Shown here one piece after another: positions 1 to 12,922 of a DNA stretch of 64,000 bases (its first letter is position 1; each line of letters starts with the position of its first letter). Location of the stretch: assembly GCF_001421505.1 (NCBI RefSeq), contig NZ_LMKL01000005.1:62001-126000 (forward strand). The letters are read 5' to 3'. Position numbers and translations under genes: made by a program. Below the pieces are notes generated by a model. It was not told the origin of the DNA, searched no databases, and saw nothing but the letters and a program-made list of their open reading frames with translations. The stretch comes from Sphingomonas sp. Leaf17 (lineage in GTDB: Bacteria > Pseudomonadota > Alphaproteobacteria > Sphingomonadales > Sphingomonadaceae).

Positions 1-282
1 GTCGACCGGCGGCTTGCCGGCGATCAGCGCCGGACCACCGAAATACTTCTCCGCCAGCACCTGAAGGTTGTGAAGGGCGCGTGGTACAACCGTCGCGACG
101 ATCACGCCGGTCACGACATGCCGGTCATAACCCGCCAGGTGGAGCAACTGGCTGAGCCACACCGCATATTCGTCGGCGGTCCGGCGGGGGTCGGTGGCGA
201 TGCGCCAGCGTGCCTTGATGGCCCGCCCCTCGACCAGCGCGAACACGACATTGGTATTGCCGGCATCAATCGCGAGCAGCAT
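1..282 (-). CDS. coaX: type III pantothenate kinase, C-terminal part missing (window edge)
   Basis: The first 94 residues are visible and the gene runs off the left edge. CoaX phosphorylates pantothenate with ATP, the first step of coenzyme A synthesis, in the cytosol. The N-terminus reads [11 protein letters not shown], which carries the DxGNT phosphate-binding motif of the ASKHA-fold type III kinases, followed by a family-typical [18 protein letters not shown] stretch. The ATG lies 11 bases after the birA stop, so it is probably translated from the nuo-birA-coaX transcript. Family assignment is firm; the intact 3' end cannot be judged from this window. Confidence 0.93.
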   Translation of the reverse strand, partial: MLLAIDAGNTNVVFALVEGRAIKARWRIATDPRRTADEYAVWLSQLLHLAGYDRHVVTGVIVATVVPRALHNLQVLAEKYFGGPALIAGKPPVD

Positions 283-1021
283 GGCGAAACCCTTCAGATC
301 GCAAAGACGTCGGCCGCATGAATGACATGGCGTGCCCCGTCCGCCAAGCGCAGGATCAGCGCCCCGTCCGGGTCCAGCCCCTCGAACGCACCTTCCACCA
401 CCGAACCGTCGGGCTGGCGCGCGGCCAGTGCGGTGCCGACCGGATGCGCCCGTTCCAGCCAGCGCGCGCGGACCGCGGTCACACCCTGGCCCCGCCAGAT
501 CTCCCTCCAACGATCGAACGTAGCCGCCAGCATCCGGAGAAAATCCGCCGGCGTCACCGACACACCGTGGCTGCGAAGGTCGGTCGTCGCGCGGTCGGGC
601 AGGTCAGGATGGCTGCCGAGGTTGACGCCGATCCCGACGACCACAGCGTCTCCCGCCCGCTCCAGCAGGATGCCCGACAGCTTCGCACCACCAAGCAAAA
701 GGTCGTTGGGCCATTTCAGCGTCAGTTTCGATCGCGCGTCATAGTTCAGGACGGCCGAAACCGCCTGCTCAAGCGCGACCGCCGCCACCAGCGCCAGCGT
801 CGGGGCCGGCGGATCGTCGGCGCGCAACCGGACCAGCGTACTGGCGTACAGATTGCCGACCGGCGACGCCCAGTCTCGACCAAGCCGCCCCCTACCCGAT
901 CGCTGCCGCTCCGCACGCAGCCAAAGTCCGTCTTCCGCACCCGCCTGCGCGAGTGACAGGACATCGGCATTGGTCGACCCCGTCTCCGCGACCGTAATAA
1001 ACCGGCTCAGATCCGCCTCGC

Positions 1022-2487
<1,466 letters not shown>

Positions 2488-2488
<1 letters not shown>

Positions 2489-4041
2489 CAATGCGCCCCC
2501 CCATGGGCTTCAGCAGGAGCGTGCGCACCGTCTTCATGCACCGCGACCGGACGACCGGCTGTCGGCATCGAATCACTCGGCGGTGCGGCACGGTCGATCC
2601 GCGCGAGCAACGTCGCGACGTCCTTGCGCATCGGCGCGAGGAAGCTCTCCGGGTACACACCCATCCACAACACCACGGCAGCGATCGGCGCGAGCAGCCA
2701 CATCTCACGGCCGTTCATGTCCGCCATCGCCTTCACGTCGTCGAACTTCAGATCACCGAAGACGACCCGGCGATACAGGTACAGCATGTATGCCGCGCCC
2801 AGGATGATGCTGGTCGTGCACAGCAGCGCGATCGTCGTCGACACCTGATAGGTGCCCATCAGCGCCAGGAACTCGGCGACGAAGCCGCTGGTGCCCGGCA
2901 GACCGATCGACGCCATGGTGAAGAACAGGAACAGGATCGCGTAGCGCGGCATGTTGATCGCCAGCCCGCCATAGCGCGCAATCTCGCGGGTGTGCAGCCG
3001 GTCATAGATGATCCCGACGCACAGGAACAATGCACCCGATACCAGACCATGGCTCAGCATCATGATCATCGCGCCCTCGATCCCCTGCGCGTTGAACGCG
3101 AACAGACCGATGGTGACGATCGCCATGTGCGCCACCGACGAATAGGCGATCAGCTTCTTCATGTCGGACTGCACCAGCGCGACGAGGCTGGCATAGATCA
3201 CGGCCACGGCCGACAGGCCGAAGATCAGCCACGTCAGTTGCCCTGACGCTTCCGGGAACATCGGCAGCAGGAACCGCAGGAACCCATAACCACCCAGCTT
3301 GAGCAGCACGCCAGCCAGAATGACCGACCCCGCCGTCGGTGCCTGCACATGCGCGTCCGGCAACCAGGTGTGGACCGGCCACATCGGCATCTTCACCGCG
3401 AACGACGCGAAGAACGCCAGCCACAGCCATGTCTGGACATGCCCCGGGAAGTCGTACGCCATCAACGCCGGGATGCTCGACGTGCCCGCCGTCTTCGCCA
3501 TGTACAGCATCGCGATGAACATCAGGACCGAGCCAAGCAGCGTGTACAGAAAGAACTTGTACGACGCATAGATCCGGTTCGCCCCGCCCCAGATGCCGAT
3601 GATGAGATACATCGGGATCAGGCCGGCTTCGAAGAACACATAGAACAGGAACAGGTCCTGCGCCGCGAACGTGCCGATCATCAGCACTTCGGTGAACAGG
3701 AACGCCGCCATATATTCCGGAACACGCTTGGTAATCGCGCTCCAGCTCGCCCCGATGCAGATCGGCATCAGGAACACGCTGAGCATGATGAGCATCAGCG
3801 CAAAGCCGTCGATGCCCAGCGACCAGCCGAACGGGCCGAACAGCCCGGGGGCATGTTCGACGAACTGCCACTGTGCGCCGCCGATATCGTAGCTGGCCCA
3901 CAGCACGATGCCGAGGACGAAATCCGCCAGCGTGGCGGCCAACGCCAGCCAGCGCGCCGCGTTCGCGGACAGGAACAGACAGGCGATGGCGGCGATCGCG
4001 GGGATCGCCAGCATCAACGACAGGATGGGGAAGCCTTGCAT
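2488..4041 (-). CDS. nuoM: NADH-quinone oxidoreductase subunit M
   Basis: Antiporter-like proton-pumping subunit of complex I in the inner membrane, 517 residues. Recognisable segments are the helix-7 region HTWLPDAHVQAPTAGSVILAG and KKLIAYSSVAHMAI, both conserved across NuoM/ND4. The C-terminal tail is short, polar and His/Ala rich. I chose the ATG at 4041 (MQGFPILSLMLAIP) because family members start this way and a GAGG lies about 11 bases upstream. A longer frame from 4065 would overlap the nuoL 3' end. The stop overlaps the nuoN ATG by one base. Confidence 0.97.
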
Positions 4042-4054
4042 CAGTTCAGCACCC

Positions 4055-6121
4055 TCAACCCGCAATGGCCCAGGTGACCGCAGCGGTCAGCCCGATCAAC
4101 ATGACGAACGCATAGGAATAGACATATCCAGTCTGGAAACGACCCGCGAGCCGGCTGCCCGCCTGTACCAGCCACGCCGAGCCGTCCGGCCCGAAGCGGT
4201 TGATCGTCTGCTCGTCGCCGCGGTGCCACAGGATGCGGCCGATCGCGAAGGCGGGGCGAACGAAGATCAGGTCGTAAAGCTCGTCGAAATACCATTTGTG
4301 CAGCAGGAAATTGTACAACACCCGGAACTGCTCCGCGACCTTGGCCGGGAACGATGGCGAGCGGATGTACGAATACCAAGCGATGTATAGCCCCAGCAGC
4401 ATCGCGATCGTAGCCGACAGCTTGATGGCAACCGGCACACCATGCATCTCGTGCATCAGGTGTTCGCGGAAGGCGATCGCCCCCTTCCAGAACGTCTCAC
4501 CCGCTTCCGGCTCAATGAAGAAGCCGTGGAATGCGAAGCCCGCCAGCACCGCACCGATCGACAGGACGATCAGCGGAACCAGCATCGACAGCGGGCTCTC
4601 GTGCGGATGATACCCGCCATCGCCGGTCGCCGGCGCATGATGCACGTCGTGATGATCGTGCGCGTGGTGTGCCGCATGAGCGTCATCCGCGTGGTGCGCG
4701 TCATGCCCGTGCGCATCGTGAAGCGCATGCTGGATGTGCTCCGATGCGGCCCAGCGCGGCGTGCCCCAGAAGGTCAGGAACATCACGCGCCACGAATAGA
4801 AGCTGGTCAACAGTGCGACGAGCACGCCAACAAACCATACACCCGGCTGCCCAGCGGCCCAGCTGGCCTCGATGATCGCATCCTTCGAATGGAAGCCGGC
4901 GAACCCGAACGCGGCATTGCCGAAGATACCCGGAATACCGACGCCGGTAATCGCCAGCGTACCCGCCATCATGCCCCAGAACGTCAGCGGGATCTTTTTC
5001 CGCAGTCCGCCATAGAACCGCATATCCTGCTCATGATGCATCGCATGGATGACCGAGCCGGCCCCCAGGAACAGCAACGCCTTGAAGAACGCATGGGTGA
5101 ACAGATGGAACATCGCCGCGCCATACGCGCCGACACCGGCGGCAAAGAACATGTAGCCCAGCTGCGAACAGGTCGAATAGGCAATAACGCGCTTTATGTC
5201 GGTCTGGACCAGACCGCAGGTTGCCGCGAACAGGCAGGTCGCGGCCCCAACGGTGGTGACGACGGTCAACGCGGTCGGGCTCATCTCAAACATCGGCGAC
5301 AGGCGGCACACCATGAAGACACCGGCCGTGACCATCGTCGCAGCATGGATCAGCGCCGACACCGGGGTCGGCCCCTCCATCGCGTCGGGCAGCCAGGTGT
5401 GCAGCCCGAGCTGCGCCGACTTGCCCATCGCACCGACGAACAGCAGCAGGCACAGCACCGTCATGGTATCCGCGCGGAACCACAGAAAGCCGATCGTCGA
5501 CCCCGCCATCGCCGGCGCGGCCGCAAGGATCGCCGGGATCGACACGGTGCCGAACACCAGAAACGTGCCGAAGATGCCGAGCATGAAGCCGAGATCGCCG
5601 ACGCGGTTGACGACGAACGCCTTGATCGCGGCGGCGCTCGCCGACGGCTTCTTGAACCAGAAACCGATCAGCAGATACGACGCCAGACCGACACCCTCCC
5701 ATCCGAAGAACATCTGGATGAGGTTGTCCGCGGTGACCAGCATCAGCATCGCGAAGGTGAACAGGCACAGATAGGCGAAGAAGCGCGGCTGGTCGGGATC
5801 CTCGTCCATATAGCCCCAGCTATACAGGTGGACGAGCGCCGAGACGCTGGTGATGACGACCAGCATGACCGCGGTCAGCGCATCGACACGCAACGACCAC
5901 GACACGTCAAACGTGCCGCTGGTGATCCAGTGCAGCACCGGCGTGACGGTCGCGACATTGCTGCCGGTCAGGAAACCGATGAAGATCGGCCAGGACAGCA
6001 GGCACGAAGCGAACAGCGCCCCGGTCGTGACGAGTTTGGCCGGCACGTTGCCCAGCGTGCGATTGCCAAGTCCGGCAATGGCGGCTGCCAGCAACGGCAG
6101 GAAGACGATCAGAAGGATCAA
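4055..6121 (-). CDS. nuoL: NADH-quinone oxidoreductase subunit L
   Basis: Distal antiporter-like subunit of complex I, 688 residues, with the lateral helix at the C-terminus. Conserved NuoL segments are [40 protein letters not shown] and [17 protein letters not shown]. Between the main helix bundle and the C-terminal helices, about residues 460-508, lies a strongly histidine-rich loop with 15 His in 36 residues (see findings). The start is a TTG at 6121, with AAGGGG about eight bases upstream at the nuoK 3' end, and no ATG fits the conserved N-terminus. It starts five bases after nuoK. Confidence 0.97.
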   Translation of the reverse strand: MILLIVFLPLLAAAIAGLGNRTLGNVPAKLVTTGALFASCLLSWPIFIGFLTGSNVATVTPVLHWITSGTFDVSWSLRVDALTAVMLVVITSVSALVHLYSWGYMDEDPDQPRFFAYLCLFTFAMLMLVTADNLIQMFFGWEGVGLASYLLIGFWFKKPSASAAAIKAFVVNRVGDLGFMLGIFGTFLVFGTVSIPAILAAAPAMAGSTIGFLWFRADTMTVLCLLLFVGAMGKSAQLGLHTWLPDAMEGPTPVSALIHAATMVTAGVFMVCRLSPMFEMSPTALTVVTTVGAATCLFAATCGLVQTDIKRVIAYSTCSQLGYMFFAAGVGAYGAAMFHLFTHAFFKALLFLGAGSVIHAMHHEQDMRFYGGLRKKIPLTFWGMMAGTLAITGVGIPGIFGNAAFGFAGFHSKDAIIEASWAAGQPGVWFVGVLVALLTSFYSWRVMFLTFWGTPRWAASEHIQHALHDAHGHDAHHADDAHAAHHAHDHHDVHHAPATGDGGYHPHESPLSMLVPLIVLSIGAVLAGFAFHGFFIEPEAGETFWKGAIAFREHLMHEMHGVPVAIKLSATIAMLLGLYIAWYSYIRSPSFPAKVAEQFRVLYNFLLHKWYFDELYDLIFVRPAFAIGRILWHRGDEQTINRFGPDGSAWLVQAGSRLAGRFQTGYVYSYAFVMLIGLTAAVTWAIAG

Positions 6122-6126
6122 CCGAT

Positions 6127-6435
6127 TTACCCCTTCATCCGGTTGACGTCGTCGACCGCGATGGTGCCGCGACCACGGAAATAAATGACGAGAATGGCCA
6201 GCCCGATCGCCGCCTCACCCGCCGCCACCGTCAGCACGAACATCGCGAACACCTGACCCACCAGATCCTGGAGGTACGCGGAGAACGCGACGAAATTGAT
6301 GTTCACCGCCAGCAGGATCAACTCGATCGCCATCAGGATGACGATCAGGTTCTTCCGGTTGGCGACGATGCCCAGCACGCCGAGGCCGAACAGGATCGCC
6401 CCGACGACCAGATAATGGACGAGACCGACGGTCAC
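6127..6435 (-). CDS. nuoK: NADH-quinone oxidoreductase subunit K
   Basis: Small three-helix membrane subunit of complex I, 102 residues, which is the normal size. It carries the conserved glutamates in helices 2 and 3 ([10 protein letters not shown] and [11 protein letters not shown]). The start is a GTG at 6435 that overlaps the nuoJ stop as GTGA, with GGGAG seven bases upstream. A longer frame extends upstream but its extra part is the shadow of nuoJ. Translational coupling with nuoJ is very likely. Confidence 0.96.
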   Translation of the reverse strand: MTVGLVHYLVVGAILFGLGVLGIVANRKNLIVILMAIELILLAVNINFVAFSAYLQDLVGQVFAMFVLTVAAGEAAIGLAILVIYFRGRGTIAVDDVNRMKG

Positions 6436-7043
6436 AGCTCGACTCCCTGCCCGACGGGCGGATTGGTGTTGCGCGTCGCATCCTGCGGACGGCGCGCGAT
6501 CTGGTGCGGAATGCTCTGCGCCTTCACGCCGCCACGCTGGCGATGCGTCAGCACGATCGCGCCGATCATGGCGACCAGCAGGACCAGGCCCGCACCCTCG
6601 AAGATGAACAGATACCGCGTGTACAGCAGGTTGCCGATGGCTTCGATATTCGGCACCGCTGCCTCGATCGGCGCGGCACGACGGGCCAGCTGAATCGAGC
6701 CCGTGCTCCACGCGCCAACCGCGATCACCATCTCAGCCAGCAGCGCGACCGAAATCGCCAAGCCCAGCGGCAGATATTTCACGAAACCGGTCCGCATTTC
6801 GGCGAAGTCGATATCGAGCATCATGACGACGAACAGGAACAGTACCGCGACCGCGCCGACATAGACGATGACAAGCAGCATCGCGATAAACTCGGCCCCC
6901 ACCAGCACCATCAGCCCGGCGGCGTTGAAGAACGCCAGGATGAGCCACAGCACCGAATGCACCGGGTTGCGCGACGAAATCGTCATCGCACCGCTTGCGA
7001 CCACGATGATAGCGAACAGATAAAAAGCCAAGGTCTGGATCAC
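6432..7043 (-). CDS. nuoJ: NADH-quinone oxidoreductase subunit J
   Basis: Membrane subunit of complex I (ND6 homologue), 203 residues, with five predicted helices. The third contains the family-typical [24 protein letters not shown], including the pi-bulge region. The C-terminal polar tail is longer than the helices need and is Arg/Pro rich. The apparent start is GTG at 7043, 46 bases after nuoI. This is the only sizeable gap inside the operon. Confidence 0.95.
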   Translation of the reverse strand: MIQTLAFYLFAIIVVASGAMTISSRNPVHSVLWLILAFFNAAGLMVLVGAEFIAMLLVIVYVGAVAVLFLFVVMMLDIDFAEMRTGFVKYLPLGLAISVALLAEMVIAVGAWSTGSIQLARRAAPIEAAVPNIEAIGNLLYTRYLFIFEGAGLVLLVAMIGAIVLTHRQRGGVKAQSIPHQIARRPQDATRNTNPPVGQGVEL

Positions 7044-7089
7044 GATGTGCTCGGCCCCCTAGACCGTCCGGATTGGAATTGGGCGCGCA

Positions 7090-7575
7090 TTAACGGTACG
7101 GCGCGTCGGCGGCAAGGTTTGCTGCGATCGCACGCTCCCAACGATCGCCATTATCGAGAAGCTTGGCCTTGTCGTACATCAGCTCCTCGCGCGTCTCGGT
7201 CGAGAACTCGTAATTCGGTCCCTCGACAACCGCGTCGACCGGGCACGCCTCTGCACACAGTCCGCAATAGATGCACTTGGTCATGTCGATGTCGTAGCGC
7301 GTCGTGCGACGGCTGCCGTCGTCGCGCGGCTCGGCCTCGATCGTGATGGCCTGCGCCGGGCATACCGCCTCGCACAGCTTGCACGCGATGCAGCGTTCCT
7401 CGCCGTTCGGATAGCGACGCAGCGCGTGTTCGCCGCGGAACCGCGCCGACACCGGGTTGCGCTCATAGGGATAGTTGATCGTCGCCTTTTCCTTGAAGAA
7501 ATACTTCAGGGTCAGCGCATGGGCCTTCAAAAACTCCCAGAGGGTGAAGGCCTTGATGTAACGAGCGACGCTCAT
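7090..7575 (-). CDS. nuoI: NADH-quinone oxidoreductase subunit I
   Basis: Carries the two 4Fe-4S clusters N6a and N6b that pass electrons towards NuoB in the peripheral arm of complex I. The 161-residue protein shows two ferredoxin motifs: C62, C65, C68 with C72, and C101, C104, C107 with C111. The start is the ATG at 7575 ([10 protein letters not shown]), which overlaps the nuoH stop as ATGA. An upstream extension in frame is nuoH shadow. Confidence 0.97.
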   Translation of the reverse strand: MSVARYIKAFTLWEFLKAHALTLKYFFKEKATINYPYERNPVSARFRGEHALRRYPNGEERCIACKLCEAVCPAQAITIEAEPRDDGSRRTTRYDIDMTKCIYCGLCAEACPVDAVVEGPNYEFSTETREELMYDKAKLLDNGDRWERAIAANLAADAPYR

Positions 7576-8624
7576 GAACCCACTCCAACCCGATCGAGCA
7601 TCAGATAACCCGACACGAGGAAAACCCAGAACAGCGACAGCGGCAGGAACACCTTCCACCCCAAACGCATCAGCTGGTCATAGCGATAGCGCGGCACGGT
7701 CGCCTTCACCCAGCTGAACAGGAAGAAGAACACCAGGATCTTCGCGAAAATCCAGATGATGCCGGGCACCATGTACAGCGGCGCCCAGTCGATCGGCGGC
7801 AACCAGCCACCCCAGAACAGCGTCGCGTTCAGCGCGCACATCAACAGGACGTTGGCATATTCACCAAGCCAGTAGAGCGCGAACGACATCGACGAATATT
7901 CGGTCTGGTAGCCAGCGACGAGTTCCGATTCCGCCTCGGTCAGATCGAACGGCGCGCGCTGCGTCTCGGCCAACGACGAGATGAAGAACACCACCGCCAT
8001 CGGGAACAGCAACGGGTTCAGGAAGTAGCCGTTGAAGATCCAGACGTGCGACTTCTGGTTCAGCACGATGGCCGACAGGTTGAAGCTGCCGGTCCACAGC
8101 ACGACGGAGATCAATACGAAGCCGATCGCGACTTCATACGACACCATCTGCGCCGCCGCGCGCAACGCCGAGTAAAAGGGATATTTCGAGTTCGACGCCC
8201 AACCGGCGATGATGATCCCGTACACGCCGAGCGACGACGCCGCGAGCACATACAGCAGGCCGACATTGATGTTGGCCAGCACCACGCCGTCGCCGAACGG
8301 CACCACCGCCCAGACGATCAGCGCAACCGTGAAGGTGATGATCGGCGCGAGCAGGAACAGGCCCTTGTTCGCGGCCGTTGGAACGATCGTTTCCTGCAGG
8401 AACACCTTCAGGCCGTCGGCAAACGACTGGAGCAGACCGTACGGACCGACCACGTTCGGCCCACGCCTGAGCGCCATGGCTGCCCAGATCTTGCGGTCGG
8501 CGTAGATAATCATCGCCACCGCCAGCATCAGCGGCAGCGCGATGACCAGGATGCCGATGATCGTCGCGAGGAACCACGACAGGCCGTAGCCGAAGCCGAC
8601 CGTCTGATTGAAGAACGCGGTCAT
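7572..8624 (-). CDS. nuoH: NADH-quinone oxidoreductase subunit H
   Basis: Membrane subunit of complex I (ND1 homologue) that forms much of the quinone-entry site, 350 residues with about eight helices. Conserved pieces are [40 protein letters not shown], and the C-terminal [18 protein letters not shown]. The ATG overlaps the nuoG stop as ATGA, and the stop overlaps nuoI in the same way. Confidence 0.97.
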   Translation of the reverse strand: MTAFFNQTVGFGYGLSWFLATIIGILVIALPLMLAVAMIIYADRKIWAAMALRRGPNVVGPYGLLQSFADGLKVFLQETIVPTAANKGLFLLAPIITFTVALIVWAVVPFGDGVVLANINVGLLYVLAASSLGVYGIIIAGWASNSKYPFYSALRAAAQMVSYEVAIGFVLISVVLWTGSFNLSAIVLNQKSHVWIFNGYFLNPLLFPMAVVFFISSLAETQRAPFDLTEAESELVAGYQTEYSSMSFALYWLGEYANVLLMCALNATLFWGGWLPPIDWAPLYMVPGIIWIFAKILVFFFLFSWVKATVPRYRYDQLMRLGWKVFLPLSLFWVFLVSGYLMLDRVGVGS

Positions 8625-10615
8625 TCCGCCGCCTCCGCATAGTCAGCCCCATGGACCAGTTCGGCCGAGCACCGCTGCATGGTCGGGCTGGCGCGGCAGA
8701 TCGCGTTGGTCAGGTAGAAATCCTTGATCGGATAGCCGGTCATCACGCCCTGCGCCGTACCGTCGATCGCCGGTGCCAACCAGTCGAAAGTCTTCAGACC
8801 CTCGGTCGCCAGCATCGGCACATCGGCGGCCATCGCCTTGCGCAGTTCGGGCAGGGTGTCGAACGGCAGCCGGTGACCCATCACGTCGGACAGCGCGCGG
8901 AAGATCGTCCAGTCCTCGCGCGCGTCGCCCGGCGGGAATACCGCGCGCTCACCTCGCTGGACGCGGCTTTCCAGATTGACCCACGTCCCCGACTTCTCGG
9001 CATAGGTCGCGCCCGGCAGGATCACGTCGGCCTTCGCCGCGCCCTTGTCGCCGTGATGGCCGACATAGACCTTGAACCCGGCGAACGCATCGAAATCGAC
9101 CTCGTCCGCACCGAGGAAAAAGCCAAGCTTCGCGCCCATCACGTCGGCAATGCCGCCCGCCTGCGCATAGCCGAGCATCAGCCCGCCCATCCGCGACGCC
9201 GCCATATGCACGACGTTGAAGCCGTTCCAGTCGCCCTTGATAAGCCCCAGCGTCTCGACCAATTTCAGCGCGGCGCCATGGCCACCCTTCAGCGCACCAC
9301 CGCCGACGATCACCATCGGCCGCTCCGCCCCGGCAAACGCCTCAGTCACCGCCTCGGGCAAAGTGCCGAGCAGGGCCAGATCGTCGCCGATCCACGTCAC
9401 CGGGTACGTCAGCTCGGTTTCCGGCCCGATCGCGAAGACCTTCGCGCCCTTCTTGATCGCCTTGCGGATTCGCGTGTTCACCAGCGACGCTTCCCAGCGC
9501 AGGTTGGTGCCGACCAGCAGGATCGCGTCGGCGCGCTCGGTGCCGGCGATCGTGGTGTTGAAGTTGACCGCGGCCAGGCTCGACGTGTCATACGCCATGC
9601 CGGTCTGACGGCCCTCGAGCATGGTCGAGCCAAGCTTGGCGAGCAGCGCCTTGGCCGCGTACATCGTCTCGCAATCGACCAGATCGCCGGCGACCGCCGC
9701 GACGCTCGATCCCGCATCGACCGCGGCGATGGCAGCGAATGCCTCGTCCCAGGTCGCCGGGACCAGCTTGCCGTTCTTGCGGACATAAGGCTTGTCGAGG
9801 CGGTTGCGGACCAGACCGTCGACCGCATGCCGCGTCTTGTCGGTCGCCCACTCCTCGTTCACGTCGTCGTTGATCCGCGGCACGCAGCGCAGCACCTGAC
9901 GGCCCCGGCTATCGAGGCGGATATTGGTGCCGACCGCGTCCATCACGTCGATGGTCAGCGTCTTGCGCAGCTCCCACGGGCGCGCCTCGAATGCATAGGG
10001 CTTCGACGTCAGCGCACCGACCGGGCACAGGTCGACGACATTGCCCGACAGCTCGCTGGTGACGGCATGTTCCAGATACGACGTGATCTGCATGTTCTCG
10101 CCGCGACCGATCGCGCCGATCTCCTCGACGCCGGCAACTTCCTCGGCAAAGCGGATGCAGCGTGTGCACTGGATGCACCGGGTCATGACCGTCTTGACGA
10201 TCGGCCCCATATATTTTTCGGTGACCGCGCGCTTGTTCTCGTCATACCGCGAATGGCCGCGGCCATAAGCAACCGACTGATCCTGCAAATCGCACTCGCC
10301 GCCCTGATCGCAGATCGGGCAATCGAGCGGATGATTGATGAGCAGGAACTCCATGATGCCCTCGCGGGCATTCTTCACCATCGGCGTATTGGTGAAGATT
10401 TCCTGCTTGTCCGCCGCCGGCAAGGCGCACGACGCCTGCGGCTTGGGCGGACCAGGCTTCACCTCGACCAGGCACATCCGGCAATTGCCGGCGATGCTCA
10501 GACGCTCGTGGTAGCAGAAACGCGGGATTTCCTTGCCGGCAAGCTCGCACGCCTGCAGCACGGTGGCACCCTGCGGCACCTCGATCTCGACGCCATCGAC
10601 TTTGACAATAGGCAT
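8621..10615 (-). CDS. nuoG: NADH-quinone oxidoreductase subunit G
   Basis: Largest peripheral subunit of complex I, 664 residues. The N-terminal 2Fe-2S ferredoxin domain has C34, C45, C48 and C63. Next comes the N5 site ([18 protein letters not shown]), then the N4 site ([10 protein letters not shown] with a later Cys in VDLCPVGAL). The rest is a molybdopterin-oxidoreductase-like domain without a visible cofactor role, as usual in NuoG. Its ATG shares one base with the nuoF stop (TAATG). Confidence 0.97.
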   Translation of the reverse strand: MPIVKVDGVEIEVPQGATVLQACELAGKEIPRFCYHERLSIAGNCRMCLVEVKPGPPKPQASCALPAADKQEIFTNTPMVKNAREGIMEFLLINHPLDCPICDQGGECDLQDQSVAYGRGHSRYDENKRAVTEKYMGPIVKTVMTRCIQCTRCIRFAEEVAGVEEIGAIGRGENMQITSYLEHAVTSELSGNVVDLCPVGALTSKPYAFEARPWELRKTLTIDVMDAVGTNIRLDSRGRQVLRCVPRINDDVNEEWATDKTRHAVDGLVRNRLDKPYVRKNGKLVPATWDEAFAAIAAVDAGSSVAAVAGDLVDCETMYAAKALLAKLGSTMLEGRQTGMAYDTSSLAAVNFNTTIAGTERADAILLVGTNLRWEASLVNTRIRKAIKKGAKVFAIGPETELTYPVTWIGDDLALLGTLPEAVTEAFAGAERPMVIVGGGALKGGHGAALKLVETLGLIKGDWNGFNVVHMAASRMGGLMLGYAQAGGIADVMGAKLGFFLGADEVDFDAFAGFKVYVGHHGDKGAAKADVILPGATYAEKSGTWVNLESRVQRGERAVFPPGDAREDWTIFRALSDVMGHRLPFDTLPELRKAMAADVPMLATEGLKTFDWLAPAIDGTAQGVMTGYPIKDFYLTNAICRASPTMQRCSAELVHGADYAEAAE

Positions 10616-11919
10616 TATTCAGCGGCTTCCATCATCGGTGCGGTGTCACCACCGCGCTCGCGGATACGGCGCTCCATCTCGGGGCGGAAATGCTTGATGA
10701 GGCCCTGGACCGGCCATGCGGCCGCATCGCCCAGTGCGCAGATCGAATGGCCCTCGATCTGCTTGGTCACCTGATACAGCGTGTCGATCTCGGAAATTTC
10801 GGCGTCGCCGGTCCGCATCCGCTCCATCACGCGCCACATCCAGCCGGTACCCTCACGGCACGGCGTGCACTGGCCGCAGCTTTCATGCTTGTAGAAATAG
10901 CTGAGGCGGGCGATCGCGCGGACGATGTCGGTCGACTTGTCCATAACGATGATCGCCGCGGTGCCCAGACCCGACCCGACCGCCTTCAGGCCGTCAAAGT
11001 CCATCGGCGCGTCCATGATCTCGGCCGCCGGCACCAACGGCACCGACGATCCGCCGGGGATCACCGCCAGCAGATTGTCCCAGCCGCCACGGATCCCGCC
11101 GCAATGCTTTTCGATCAGTTCGCGGAACGGAATGCTCATCGCCTCCTCGACCACGCACGGCCGCTCGACATGGCCGCTGATCTGGAACAGCTTGGTTCCG
11201 CGGTTATTCTCCGCGCCGAAGCTGGAGAACCAGGCCGCGCCACGCCGCAGGATCGTCGGCGCCACCGCGATCGATTCGACATTGTTGACCGTCGTCGGGC
11301 AGCCGTACAGACCCGCGCCCGCCGGGAATGGCGGCTTTAGCCGTGGCTGGCCCTTCTTGCCCTCAAGGCTTTCGAGCATCGCGGTTTCTTCGCCGCAGAT
11401 ATATGCGCCCGCGCCCCGGTGGACGAACACGTCGAAGTCGTAGCCCGACCCGCAAGCATTCTTGCCAATGAAGCCGCGATCATACGCCTCGGCCACGGCC
11501 GAAAACAGCGTCTCGGCCTCGCGGATGTACTCGCCGCGAATGTAGATGTAGGCGGCGCGCGCGCGCATCGCGTAACCGGCGATCAGCGCACCCTCGATCA
11601 GCTTGTGCGGATCGTGGCGGATGATCTCCCGGTCCTTGCAGCTGCCCGGCTCGGACTCATCGGCGTTGATGACCAGGAAGTTCGGCCGGTCGGCCTTCGG
11701 CTCCTTGGGCATGAAGGACCATTTGGTGCCGGTCGGGAAGCCCGCGCCGCCACGCCCGCGCAGACCCGACGCCTTGACGACGTCGATGATCGCGTCCTGA
11801 CCCAGCGTCATCAGCGCCTTGGTATCGTCCCAGTCGCCGCGCATGATCGCCGCGTCGATATTCCATGGCTGATAGCCATAGACGTTGGTGAAGATACGGT
11901 CCTTGTCGCTCAGGCTCAT
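10615..11919 (-). CDS. nuoF: NADH-quinone oxidoreductase subunit F
   Basis: NADH- and FMN-binding subunit of complex I, 434 residues. The glycine-rich NADH/FMN motif [13 protein letters not shown] spans 55-67. The N3 4Fe-4S cluster ligands are C348, C351, C354 and C394. Two ATGs are possible, 11925 and 11919. I prefer 11919 because it overlaps the nuoE stop as ATGA and places GGGG at a normal distance, whereas the earlier ATG would be only three bases from it. Confidence 0.97.
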   Translation of the reverse strand: MSLSDKDRIFTNVYGYQPWNIDAAIMRGDWDDTKALMTLGQDAIIDVVKASGLRGRGGAGFPTGTKWSFMPKEPKADRPNFLVINADESEPGSCKDREIIRHDPHKLIEGALIAGYAMRARAAYIYIRGEYIREAETLFSAVAEAYDRGFIGKNACGSGYDFDVFVHRGAGAYICGEETAMLESLEGKKGQPRLKPPFPAGAGLYGCPTTVNNVESIAVAPTILRRGAAWFSSFGAENNRGTKLFQISGHVERPCVVEEAMSIPFRELIEKHCGGIRGGWDNLLAVIPGGSSVPLVPAAEIMDAPMDFDGLKAVGSGLGTAAIIVMDKSTDIVRAIARLSYFYKHESCGQCTPCREGTGWMWRVMERMRTGDAEISEIDTLYQVTKQIEGHSICALGDAAAWPVQGLIKHFRPEMERRIRERGGDTAPMMEAAE

Positions 11920-12584
11920 GCCCATTCGCCCCGGTAATCGTGGTTTTCGTCGACCATCGCGGTCAGCGAGGTCGGGCCGCCGATCGGCTCGCTCGATTTC
12001 CGCCCGTTCTGTGGTCCGGCCCTCGGGCTTTCGCCACGCGCCAGCGCCTCAAGGATCGCAGTCGTGCTGTCATAGTCGAGATCCTCGAAATTATCGTCGT
12101 TGATCTGGACCATCGGCGCGTTCGAGCAATTGCCCATGCACTCTACCTCGGTCAGCGTGAACAGGCCGTCGGGTGTCGTCCGCCCTTTGATGAGGCCCTT
12201 GTTCTTGCACGCCGCCAGCACGTCGTCCGACCCGCGCAGCACGCACGGCGTCGTGCCGCAGACCTGCACATGAAACCGGCCGACGGGGGCGAGATTGAAC
12301 ATCGTGTAGAAGGTGGCGACCTCGTACACGCGCATGTATGGCACGCCGATCGCGCGCGCGACGAACTCGATCACCGGCACCGGCAACCAGCCTTGCGTCT
12401 GCGTTTCCTCACCGACCTGCCGCTGGGCGAGGTCGAGGAACGGGATCGACGCCGACTGTTCGCGACCCTTGGGGTAGCGCCCAAGGATCTCGTTCGCCTT
12501 GATCTGGTTTTCGTCCGACCATGCGAACGCACCCCAGCGCGCGCGAGTCTCGGCTTCGTCGGGAATTTTTGGTGCGTCAGCCAT
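11916..12584 (-). CDS. nuoE: NADH-quinone oxidoreductase subunit E
   Basis: Thioredoxin-fold subunit carrying the 2Fe-2S cluster N1a next to NuoF. The 222-residue protein has all four ligands: C109 and C114 (CGTTPC) and C149 and C153 (CMGNC). About 45 residues after the last motif form a polar tail ending in DYRGEWA. The ATG at 12584 shares one base with the stop of the NTF2-like gene (TAATG), so it is probably coupled to that gene rather than directly to nuoD. Confidence 0.96.
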   Translation of the reverse strand: MADAPKIPDEAETRARWGAFAWSDENQIKANEILGRYPKGREQSASIPFLDLAQRQVGEETQTQGWLPVPVIEFVARAIGVPYMRVYEVATFYTMFNLAPVGRFHVQVCGTTPCVLRGSDDVLAACKNKGLIKGRTTPDGLFTLTEVECMGNCSNAPMVQINDDNFEDLDYDSTTAILEALARGESPRAGPQNGRKSSEPIGGPTSLTAMVDENHDYRGEWA

Positions 12585-12922
12585 TAGCGAATAAACTCCA
12601 CGCGATCGACCTTGTCGCCGCTGAAGGAATAGATGGACATGACGTCGAACTGCTCGCCGTCCGGCGCGCGCGACACGGTTTCGTGCAACACCACCGTATC
12701 GCCAAGCCGCCACGATGCCAGGATATCCGCCCGGTTCTGCGGGAACTGTGCGAACATGGCCTTCAGACCGGAACGCACACCCTCACGACCGTCGCGCAGG
12801 ACGGCACCACGATAGGTCGCCTCGCACGCCGTATCGGTCATATGCTCGACATAGCCATCGGCGTCCTGCGCATTATAGAGCGCAATCATCCGGTGCGCGG
12901 TGTCGATACGCGGATCGCTCAC
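12584..12922 (-). CDS. NTF2/SnoaL-like protein embedded in the nuo operon
   Basis: A 112-residue protein that resembles the SnoaL/NTF2-like superfamily: an N-terminal helix ([21 protein letters not shown]), then alternating strands ending in [20 protein letters not shown]. The superfamily includes small isomerases, hydrolases and non-catalytic binding proteins, so the fold does not give a function. It has no signal peptide or membrane segment. The GTG start overlaps the nuoD stop as GTGA, and its stop overlaps the nuoE ATG, so it is made in step with complex I. It is not one of the 14 core subunits. It could be an assembly factor, an accessory subunit or a passenger. Confidence 0.85.
   Translation of the reverse strand: MSDPRIDTAHRMIALYNAQDADGYVEHMTDTACEATYRGAVLRDGREGVRSGLKAMFAQFPQNRADILASWRLGDTVVLHETVSRAPDGEQFDVMSIYSFSGDKVDRVEFIR

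Noticed and set aside
4442..6184. Plus-strand open frame of 580 residues opposite nuoL
   Set aside because: It is the mirror of nuoL codons, with Arg/Gln/His-rich composition and no domain.
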